DNA from: Bin80 sp026708685
Lineage (GTDB): Bacteria > Bacteroidota > Rhodothermia > Rhodothermales > Bin80
Direction: 5' to 3'
Assembly: GCA_965200955.1 (NCBI GenBank)
Contig: OZ241742.1
Location: forward strand, 1,922,001-1,986,000
DNA length: 64,000 nt
Shown here: positions 36,350-44,536 of the stretch, in pieces
How the letters are laid out: the number at the start of each line of letters is the position of its first letter
How positions within the stretch are numbered: position 1 is the first letter of the stretch
Position numbers and translations under genes: made by a program
The notes under the pieces: generated by a model
Told to the model about the DNA's origin: nothing
Seen by the model: only the letters and a program-made list of their open reading frames with translations
Database searches by the model: none

Positions 36350-39300
36350 ATGTATGTGATCAGTTTCTTTTTGCTTTTAGCCGTGACTCCTGGAGTAGCA
36401 AGTGACTCGCTCCACATGGACTCCTCCATTCTACCCCCCCCCAATTTTTTAGATCGTAGGATTTCTGAACTCTCTCCTGATGGATTGGCCGATTCCGATT
36501 CGGTAAATCATGATGAGAGCTCCGTTTCAGTTCCTAGGGATTCTCATTTGGATCGTAATCCTTCATCTTTTGGTAGTATAGATGTGGATCAACCAATTGC
36601 CTCCCCTACTTTGAAAGAGAATACGTATCAAGCCGTCCCGGGTCCACCAAGGAACCTCTCTGTATTTGCTGAAAATCTTCATCATATTTCTATGGATTGG
36701 GATGCTCCATCAAACAATGGTGGTAACTCTATCACTGGATACAATATTGAGTGGTCTACTGATGGTGCGACCTGGGTTGATCTGATTGACAACGTTACTA
36801 TAGTCTTTTTTGATTTCTACAGTAGCAGGCTCACACCTGGAGAAACCTTTCACTTCCGGGTTCGTGCCGTTAATTCGGATGGGGAGGGTTCACCCTCTGA
36901 TGAAGACATGGCCACTGCAGTAGCAGCCTCTGGTATTGGAACTCCCACCAATGTGATGGCTACACAGACATCCCCGAGTATGATTACCGTTTCCTGGAAT
37001 GCACCTACGGATCTATCACAAGGACAATCGGTTGATGAATATGCTGTATATCGATCTGATGACGGTGGAGATTTTTGGACAAATTTAGCATATCCTGCAC
37101 CAAACCAGTTCACTTATAGTGACACCGATAATGCTTTAACCGTTGGTACCACCTATAGCTATCGCGTCACATCCACAGTTAGCAATTCAGAAAGTTCCTT
37201 ATCCAACCCAGTATCTGTCACCTTCGCTTCCGCATTGCCTCCAGGTCCCCCAAGGAATGCGCGTGTTAATTTGAGTTTATCTAATTTTCATAGCATGTAT
37301 ATTGAATGGGATCCCCCATCCAATGATGGAGGTAGCCCCATCACAGGTTACAACATTGAGTGGTCAACCGATGGCACGAACTGGGAGGATCCGACCCGAA
37401 CTGCAGCGGCTACTGCTCATATCGTCTACAGTAGCAGGCTCACACCTGGGCAAACCTTTTATTTCCGGGTCCGTGCTGTCAATTCGACTGGGGAGGGTTC
37501 ACCCTCCAATGTTGCCATGGGCACTGCATTACCATCCACTGGTATTGGAATTCCCACCAATGTAAGGGCTACACAGACATCCCTCAGTGAGATTAACGTT
37601 TCCTGGGATGCACCGACGGATCTACCACAAGGACAAAGGGTTTTTTTATATAATTTATTTCGATCTGATGATGGTGGATATTCTTGGGAGTTGTTGCGAA
37701 GGATCCCCGCAGGTGATGGATTAAGTTATGCAGATTCCGATAATTCTTTAACCGTTGGTACCATGTACGGCTATCGTCTTTCTTCCACTATTATTGGAAT
37801 TCCGGTAAGTTCTCTCTCCAGCCCATCTTTTGTCACCTTTAGTGTACCTCCGGACGCGCCGAGCTCACTGCGAGCAACGTCCATTCGCAGAACGTCCATC
37901 AATCTTTCCTGGCGTGCCCCTCAAAATGAGGGCTCAACCCCGATTTCAGGATACAGGATCCAGTCCTCTCCCGACACCACGGATGCGTCCAACTGGTCCA
38001 ATGTAGTTGCCAATACGGGGAATACGCAAACGTCTTATACGGTTACCGGACTGTCTCCCAACGCTAGACGTTTCTACAGGATCTTTGCGATCAACACACA
38101 TCGTGAAAGTTTACAGCCCTCCAATGTAACCAGTGCTACAACCCTTGCCATCTCTGCCCCCTCTGCCCCAGATGGAGTGACGGCCCAAGCCTCTGGCTCC
38201 TCCGTTATCCTGTCGTGGTCCGCACCAGACAACGGAGGTTCTCCGATTACAGGCTATAGCATTAGTTTTAATGACCAAAATACAGCTGCAGGATGGATGC
38301 CCGTCGCTGAAGATATTGCATCAACGACGAGAACCTATACGCACACGAATCTGGAGTTTCAAAAGACCTATTATTACTATGTGACTGCCAGTAATGCACT
38401 TGGATATAGTGCGATCTCGGATATTGTCAGTGCCCGACCAACGGGAACGGCGGTACTCCCCGATCCTCCCCGTTCGTTGACAGCAAACCCAGGTGGCAGT
38501 AGCATCATCAACCTGTCATGGAATGCGCCTGCAAGCCATGGTGGTGCTGCGATAACAGAATACAGGATGGAGTGGTCTGCTGATGGAACCGACGGCAGTT
38601 GGACCGATCTGACACCCAACACCAGGCCCCCGGCCACATCACGCCAGCATACGGGCCTTGATGAAGGCACCACCCGCCATTACCGCGTGTACGCCATCAA
38701 CTCGGTGGGAGAAAGTACGCAACCCTCCAATGTGGCTATGGCTACCACGACTACTGGAGGTGAAGTCGCCCCCGATACACCGACATCGGTTCGGGCGACA
38801 GCATCGGGGCAAACGACGATCAATCTCTCGTGGACGGCCCCCACCAGTAGCGGCAGCACGCCCCTTTTTGGATATCGGATTGAAGTGTCTGAAGATGCGG
38901 GTACCAACTGGGACGATTTTTCAAGGACGGAAAGTTTTCTTACGACCTCCGATGCCCACAGGGGTTTAACTGCAGGGACGACGCGTCATTACAGGATCTT
39001 TTCCATCAACCATCAGGGACTTGAAAGCGAAGCATCCGATGTGGTCAGTGCTACGACAGGTACGACAACGGCAACCGCACCGAGTGCACCGAGAACACTC
39101 CGTGCAACGGCATCGGGGCAAACGACCATTAACCTATCTTGGACTGCTCCATCCAGTACGGGAGGCTCGCCCATCACTGGATACCGAATACAATGGTCTG
39201 CGGATGGAAGTAGTCCCTGGACCAACCTGACGAGAACGAACACTACGGCGACTGCCACCACGGATTCTCATACTGGACTGACGGCTGGAACTACCCGCCA

Positions 39301-41491
39301 TTACCGGGTCTATGCCATCAACTCGGTCGGAGAAAGTGCTCAACCATCTAATGTAATCAGTGCAACGACAAGCACCACAGCTCCAACTGCACCAGATGCA
39401 CCGACTTCACTCACCGCCACCGCATCGGGGCAAACGACCATTAACCTATCTTGGACAGCTCCATCCAGTACGGGAGGTGCGTCCATAACGGGATACCGCA
39501 TACAATGGTCAACCGATGGAAGCGATCCCTGGACCAACCTGACGAGAACGAACACGACGGCGACTGCAACGACAGATTCCCATACTGGACTGACGGCCGG
39601 AACGACACGTTATTACCGTGTTTATGCGATCAACTCGGTGGGAGATAGTCCTGCATCCGATGTCGTCAGTGCAACAACGAGTACAACAGCGGCCACCGCA
39701 CCAAGTGTACCGAGATTACTCAATGCATCGGCATCGGGGCAGACGACGATCAATCTTTCTTGGACTGTCCCATCCAGTACGGGAGGTTCACCCATCACGG
39801 GATACCGCATACAGTGGTCAACCGATGGAAACGATCCCTGGAACAATTTGACGAGAACGAACACGACTGCAACGGCAACGACGGATTCCCATACTGGACT
39901 GACGGCAGGGACAACGCGCTATTATCGTGTCTATGCCAGCAATTCGGTGGGAGAAAGCGCTCAACCATCCAATGTAGCCAGTGCGACTACAGCCACTGGA
40001 CCATCAACGGGGATTGCTGTCTCGTTTGATGCTGCGTCTTCTCAGGTCAACGAAGATGGTACAACTGCGACCGTACAGGTCAATGTGAATCCCGCCTCTC
40101 CGAGTTCGCTCACCATTACGTACTCTCTGGGAGGCACCGCCACCGAAAATGCCGACTACACCATTGAGGGATCAGGCTCCGTCACGGTGGCCGCCAATGC
40201 GACTTCAGCGAATCTCTCCATCGTGATCACCAATGATCCAGTCAATGAATCGGACGAGACGGTGATCGTGACGCTGACCAGCGGTGCAGGGTATGACATC
40301 GGAAGCCAAAGTGTCCATACATTGACCATTGTCGATGATGACGCCATAGAGGTGCAACCCCTGTCGTTTGCCACGACGATATCAAATCAGTCCTTTCTAG
40401 TGGGCGTGCCTATTGATGAAGTAGTGCTTTCAGATGGTGCAGGGGGAACGCAACCCTATCGCTATGCTCTCACGCCGGATCCGCCTGCAGGACTTGAGTT
40501 TGATGCTTCCACGCGATCCATCAGTGGGACCCCCTCAGCGAGCATGCCTGCAACCACCTATACGTATACGGTCACCGATGACGATAATGCCACGGCGATG
40601 CAAACGTTCACCATAGAAGTCATTGCACCGCAGGCATTGGTCTTTGCTGACTCGGTTGCAGATCAGATGCTTCCTCTCGGAAAAGCGATTGCTGATCTTG
40701 TGCTGCCAAGCGCCAAGGGAGGAGCGCTGCCCTACGTATACGCCCTAACCCCGGATCTTCCCAAAGGGATCGCCTTTGATGCAGAAACGCATACGCTCAG
40801 CGGAACGCCCTCCGAAGTGACGGACTCCAAGGTCTATACCTATACCGTGGAGGATCGTGCGGGGACCAGCAGCAAACTGGACTTTGAGATGGAAGTATAC
40901 ACGATCACGTTTACCGAAACCGTACCCAACCAATCCTATCCGCGAGGGCAGGCCATTGATCCTCTGGTGCTTCCAGTAGTAACGGGGGGAGTGCCTCCCA
41001 TCCAGTATACCCTTACGCTGTTGGATCTTCCCTTTGACCTGCGGTTTGATGCGCCATCACGTACGATCAGTGGAACCCCTTTGGAAATTACTCCACCGAT
41101 CTCGCTGACCTACACAGCGACAGATCATCACGGGGCACAGGACAGTCTCTTATTCAGCATTGGTGTCATCTCTCCTGTTCATACAGATGAAAACCCGGGG
41201 ATACCCCAAGAGCTAAGAGGATATTTCAATTATCCGAATCCGTTCCGAAGTTCCACAAATTTGGTCTTTGATCTTCCATGGCCTGCACAGGTGCAGGTGG
41301 AAGTGTTGGATGTCACAGGAAGGCGATTGGTGTCAACCCCATCGGAGTATTTGACCGCTGGATGGGGCAATGAAATAGAACTCAGCGATCTGAACTTACC
41401 TTCAGGTGCATATCTGTATCGGATTCATGCAACATCTTTGGATGACAGGTCCTCTTCGGTCTATGTTGGGCACTTTATGAGTGTCAAATAA
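36350..41491 (+). CDS. Giant secreted T9SS protein 3: 11 FnIII, Calx-beta, 3 Ig-like, sorting domain
   Basis: 1713 residues, starting at ATG 36350. The signal peptide MYVISFFLLLAVTPGVAS is homologous to that of proteins 1 and 2. Then a C9-containing linker (codons 29-31), eleven FnIII domains from about 95 to 1220 (the first four with longer connectors and RSDDGG motifs, numbers 9-11 near-identical), a Calx-beta domain about 1223-1330, three He_PIG-type domains about 1335-1605, and a T9SS sorting domain from about 1625 (FNYPNPF). The three proteins share the same plan and the same extreme N- and C-terminal parts; only FnIII number differs. It is immediately followed by the type III restriction-modification genes. 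Likely surface adhesin. Confidence 0.85.
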   Translation: MYVISFFLLLAVTPGVASDSLHMDSSILPPPNFLDRRISELSPDGLADSDSVNHDESSVSVPRDSHLDRNPSSFGSIDVDQPIASPTLKENTYQAVPGPPRNLSVFAENLHHISMDWDAPSNNGGNSITGYNIEWSTDGATWVDLIDNVTIVFFDFYSSRLTPGETFHFRVRAVNSDGEGSPSDEDMATAVAASGIGTPTNVMATQTSPSMITVSWNAPTDLSQGQSVDEYAVYRSDDGGDFWTNLAYPAPNQFTYSDTDNALTVGTTYSYRVTSTVSNSESSLSNPVSVTFASALPPGPPRNARVNLSLSNFHSMYIEWDPPSNDGGSPITGYNIEWSTDGTNWEDPTRTAAATAHIVYSSRLTPGQTFYFRVRAVNSTGEGSPSNVAMGTALPSTGIGIPTNVRATQTSLSEINVSWDAPTDLPQGQRVFLYNLFRSDDGGYSWELLRRIPAGDGLSYADSDNSLTVGTMYGYRLSSTIIGIPVSSLSSPSFVTFSVPPDAPSSLRATSIRRTSINLSWRAPQNEGSTPISGYRIQSSPDTTDASNWSNVVANTGNTQTSYTVTGLSPNARRFYRIFAINTHRESLQPSNVTSATTLAISAPSAPDGVTAQASGSSVILSWSAPDNGGSPITGYSISFNDQNTAAGWMPVAEDIASTTRTYTHTNLEFQKTYYYYVTASNALGYSAISDIVSARPTGTAVLPDPPRSLTANPGGSSIINLSWNAPASHGGAAITEYRMEWSADGTDGSWTDLTPNTRPPATSRQHTGLDEGTTRHYRVYAINSVGESTQPSNVAMATTTTGGEVAPDTPTSVRATASGQTTINLSWTAPTSSGSTPLFGYRIEVSEDAGTNWDDFSRTESFLTTSDAHRGLTAGTTRHYRIFSINHQGLESEASDVVSATTGTTTATAPSAPRTLRATASGQTTINLSWTAPSSTGGSPITGYRIQWSADGSSPWTNLTRTNTTATATTDSHTGLTAGTTRHYRVYAINSVGESAQPSNVISATTSTTAPTAPDAPTSLTATASGQTTINLSWTAPSSTGGASITGYRIQWSTDGSDPWTNLTRTNTTATATTDSHTGLTAGTTRYYRVYAINSVGDSPASDVVSATTSTTAATAPSVPRLLNASASGQTTINLSWTVPSSTGGSPITGYRIQWSTDGNDPWNNLTRTNTTATATTDSHTGLTAGTTRYYRVYASNSVGESAQPSNVASATTATGPSTGIAVSFDAASSQVNEDGTTATVQVNVNPASPSSLTITYSLGGTATENADYTIEGSGSVTVAANATSANLSIVITNDPVNESDETVIVTLTSGAGYDIGSQSVHTLTIVDDDAIEVQPLSFATTISNQSFLVGVPIDEVVLSDGAGGTQPYRYALTPDPPAGLEFDASTRSISGTPSASMPATTYTYTVTDDDNATAMQTFTIEVIAPQALVFADSVADQMLPLGKAIADLVLPSAKGGALPYVYALTPDLPKGIAFDAETHTLSGTPSEVTDSKVYTYTVEDRAGTSSKLDFEMEVYTITFTETVPNQSYPRGQAIDPLVLPVVTGGVPPIQYTLTLLDLPFDLRFDAPSRTISGTPLEITPPISLTYTATDHHGAQDSLLFSIGVISPVHTDENPGIPQELRGYFNYPNPFRSSTNLVFDLPWPAQVQVEVLDVTGRRLVSTPSEYLTAGWGNEIELSDLNLPSGAYLYRIHATSLDDRSSSVYVGHFMSVK
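36434..36442. repeat. Homopolymer C9, candidate phase switch of giant protein 3
   Basis: Nine C starting at codon position 1 (LPPPN), followed by AATTTTTTAG with six T, where the other two genes have five T. The extra T compensates for the changed register. Eight C gives TAG after 33 residues, ten C gives TAG after 36. Confidence 0.9.
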
Positions 41492-41845
41492 TTCAAGGGG
41501 CGAGATGTGTCTGATGCAAGGAGGCATCCTGTCCCTTTGACAGGACGGTGTGACGTTTGAAAAAGCAGGGAATTCTCATCTAATGAGATGGGGTGGCATG
41601 ACTGCCAAACCTTGGAACTGCGATCACTGATGGATAATGGCGGTTGAGTAAATTAGACGACCGTTGAATGCTTGATTTGGTGTTCATACCGGTCGTCGTT
41701 AGAATAAGGATAGTGCACGTTTAGGCAATATAAAGTTGTATGATTACAATAGAAGAACAGTCAGACTTGTGGCTTTCAAGTTCGTTGATGTGATCGCAAG
41801 TCTAAAACGAAAAAAAGATTGTATATTACTGGAAACCCCAGAGCC
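41492..41845. other. Intergenic region with a short hairpin
   Basis: Between the giant gene and the type III res gene. A perfect 7-bp stem TCCTGTC/GACAGGA with a 5-base loop lies at 41527-41545. There is no T-run behind it, so it may be a weak terminator or an RNA processing site only. Confidence 0.4.
41527..41545 (+). terminator. Hairpin after giant gene 3 (weak terminator candidate)
   Basis: Stem TCCTGTC, loop CCTTT, stem GACAGGA, 36 bp after the stop codon. It lacks the usual T tract. Confidence 0.3.
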
Positions 41846-44527
41846 ATGCCCATTCATTTTGAGCCAAATCTTAAACATCAGATCGCTGCAATCAATGCGG
41901 TTATCCGTGTTTTTGAGGGTGCACATTACACTCCATCTGAAGATAAGATGTGGTCAGGGGATGTATCCAGTAATGTATTACATGTAGATGCACAGACGAT
42001 TCATGAAAATGTAGCAACACTTGCACTAGAGCACGGAATTGGAGATTTTGCTCCAACAGATGAACCGGATTTCACCATTGAGATGGAAACGGGTACGGGG
42101 AAAACCTATGTGTACCTTCGAACAATCTTCCAGCTTTACAAAGAATATGGCTTGCACAAATTCATGATTGTTGTTCCAAGTGTGGCCGTTCGTGAGGGTG
42201 TTCTCTCCACAATACGTGACACTCGACAGCATTTCTGGGAGATCTATGGTGTACAGCCGTTTGTTGTTGAATACAAAAGTAAGCACTTGGCAGATGTGAA
42301 AAGTTTTTGTTCAACGAATCATCTATCCATCATGGTTATGAACAAACAGGCTTTTGACAGTGATAGTAAAATCATCAATGCTGAAGATCGTGACAGCGGA
42401 AATCTCCTTGAACAACTCCAACGAGTACAACCGGCAATCATTATGGATGAGCCTCAGGAAGGTATGGATACTCCGAATATGCAGAAACGGCTAGCAGGCT
42501 TCAATCCACTTTTCAAATTGAGATATTCAGCTACACACCGTAACCCCAAGAATATCATCAACCGCTTAACTCCCTATGAAGCCTACAATAGTGGACTCGT
42601 CAAGAAAATATCTGTGTTATCTATCTATGAGAAGAATACTCAGAGCAATGTAGCCATGAAGTTTCGAAGAGTAAACCTCAGTAGCGGAGCACCCACAGCC
42701 ACCATAATGCTTAATGTACGGTTAAAAAGTGGAGAGATTAAAGAAAAACCAGTGACATTAAGAAGGCTTGATAATTTGGCAAAAAAAACCAACAATCCAA
42801 TCTATAATGGTTGGACTGTCGAGAATATAGGGACTACGGATATCTTTGGTGGTGATGGTTTTGTTAGGTTTCACAATGGAAAACAGATTCATGAGGGAGA
42901 TACTCTTGGAGCCGATAAAGAAGAAATTTTCCGACAGCAAATTCGCTATACGATACAGAATCATTTTCAGCGAAAGCAGCAACTCATTCCGCTAAAAATC
43001 AAACCAATTGCATTGTTTTTCATTGATCGTGTTGCGAACTACATTGAAAGTGATGGTCTGATTCTACGTCTGTTTACTGAGGAGTATACGCAACAGTATC
43101 TACTATTTTATGGAAAAGCATCCTCCAATATTGAAGATGTTCATGGGGGGTATTTTGCGAAGACGGCGAAGGGAGAATTTACTGATCACAAGAGATCCAT
43201 GGAAGGTGAGGGAAGCAAAGCAGTTTATGATCGTATTTTAAGAGAAAAAATGCAATTACTTTCTTTTGATGATCCGCTTGAATTTATTTTTTCGCATTCA
43301 GCTTTAGGGGTTGGATGGGATAACCCGAATGTATTTACGATCTGTACGCTCAATGAAAGCATCAGTCAGGTGAAGAAGCGCCAGGAGATTGGACGTGGAC
43401 TTCGTTTGTGTATTGACCAAAATGGCAAGCGATACCGTGATTCAGAAGAAACACCAGATGGCAAAGAGGTGAATCGATTAACTGTGGTTCCCAATGAAAG
43501 TTATCGAGCATTTGTTCAAAATTACCAGACAGAGTTACAAGAGGAATTTGGTAAGAGCATTCAAACGCCTACGATTCAAGATGATAACAGGACTCCAGTC
43601 AAGATCAAACGAGTAGAGAATCGTATGAAGTCTCAACACTTTGTACAACTGTGGGATCGTATTTCCAGGCAGACAAAATACAGGGTTTACTTGCATGAGC
43701 CAACACTGATTGAAAAGAGTGTTCAAGCACTATCGAATCTCGTGATTTCCAAAAATGAAATTAATATCTCGTTACACAGCTGGTCAAAAATGAGTAATGA
43801 TGTGATTGAAGATACACACCTCGGTACTTCGGATGTAGAGATCAAGTCTCAATATCCTTCCATGAATTTTATTGAAGAAATATCTCGGAATACACTGGTT
43901 TGCAAGAGATCAATCATAAAAATTCTGAGCCAGTTGCCCGATGAGCAGATTTCAATGCTTCTCCATAATCCTATGCAATTTATTGTAGAGGCTGTCAGCA
44001 TTTTCCGTACCATTCTCAATAACGAGATGGTCCGACTAGTGCGTTATGAAGAGACTGGGAAAATTTTATCACTCAGTGATTTGTTTGAAATTGAGGAAGA
44101 AACCAAACGCGATCTTACACCAACCCCAAATCGTGGGCTATATGATTATGTGATCCATGACTCAGCCATAGAAAAAAATATGACCATCACATTTGATAGT
44201 CATTCTACGGTTCTATTGTTTTTCAAGCTTCCAAAATCGTATAAAGTTCCAACACCCATCGGCAACTATACTCCAGATTTTGCGTTAGTCATGGAAAAAC
44301 GAGACCTTCACCATCCAGAAGACAAAGCCAAGTATTACTTTGTAATAGAAACCAAGGGAACTGGTGATCTGAACAATCTCAAGTCTGAAGAGCGCTTGAA
44401 AATTCAGTTTGCACTAAAACACTTTGAAGCATTAGGGATGGAAGGATATTTAGCACCCATCAATAATACCACAACATTTGATCAAAAAGCCATTGAAGCT
44501 GTCGGTGAGACTTTTTTTGACCTTTAA
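41846..44527 (+). CDS. Type III restriction enzyme, Res subunit
   Basis: 893 residues from ATG 41846. ATP-dependent helicase/translocase joined to a nuclease. Walker A METGTGKT at 80-87, DEAD-like box MDEPQEGM, later helicase motifs around YSATHRNP and QEIGRGLRLC, and a C-terminal PD-(D/E)xK nuclease (YTPDFALV, then FVIETKG) near residues 810-845. Acts with Mod, encoded 9 bp downstream, to cut DNA at two head-to-head recognition sites. The order res then mod is reversed compared with the well-studied type III systems. GC content is lower than in the housekeeping blocks, suggesting acquisition by transfer. All parts appear intact. Confidence 0.92.
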   Translation: MPIHFEPNLKHQIAAINAVIRVFEGAHYTPSEDKMWSGDVSSNVLHVDAQTIHENVATLALEHGIGDFAPTDEPDFTIEMETGTGKTYVYLRTIFQLYKEYGLHKFMIVVPSVAVREGVLSTIRDTRQHFWEIYGVQPFVVEYKSKHLADVKSFCSTNHLSIMVMNKQAFDSDSKIINAEDRDSGNLLEQLQRVQPAIIMDEPQEGMDTPNMQKRLAGFNPLFKLRYSATHRNPKNIINRLTPYEAYNSGLVKKISVLSIYEKNTQSNVAMKFRRVNLSSGAPTATIMLNVRLKSGEIKEKPVTLRRLDNLAKKTNNPIYNGWTVENIGTTDIFGGDGFVRFHNGKQIHEGDTLGADKEEIFRQQIRYTIQNHFQRKQQLIPLKIKPIALFFIDRVANYIESDGLILRLFTEEYTQQYLLFYGKASSNIEDVHGGYFAKTAKGEFTDHKRSMEGEGSKAVYDRILREKMQLLSFDDPLEFIFSHSALGVGWDNPNVFTICTLNESISQVKKRQEIGRGLRLCIDQNGKRYRDSEETPDGKEVNRLTVVPNESYRAFVQNYQTELQEEFGKSIQTPTIQDDNRTPVKIKRVENRMKSQHFVQLWDRISRQTKYRVYLHEPTLIEKSVQALSNLVISKNEINISLHSWSKMSNDVIEDTHLGTSDVEIKSQYPSMNFIEEISRNTLVCKRSIIKILSQLPDEQISMLLHNPMQFIVEAVSIFRTILNNEMVRLVRYEETGKILSLSDLFEIEEETKRDLTPTPNRGLYDYVIHDSAIEKNMTITFDSHSTVLLFFKLPKSYKVPTPIGNYTPDFALVMEKRDLHHPEDKAKYYFVIETKGTGDLNNLKSEERLKIQFALKHFEALGMEGYLAPINNTTTFDQKAIEAVGETFFDL

Positions 44528-44536
44528 CCTACAATC

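Noticed and set aside
15557..41491. Regularly spaced repeats of about 300 bp, at first sight array-like
   Set aside because: They are fibronectin III domain repeats inside single open genes, not a CRISPR array: the unit is far too long and there are no unique spacers.
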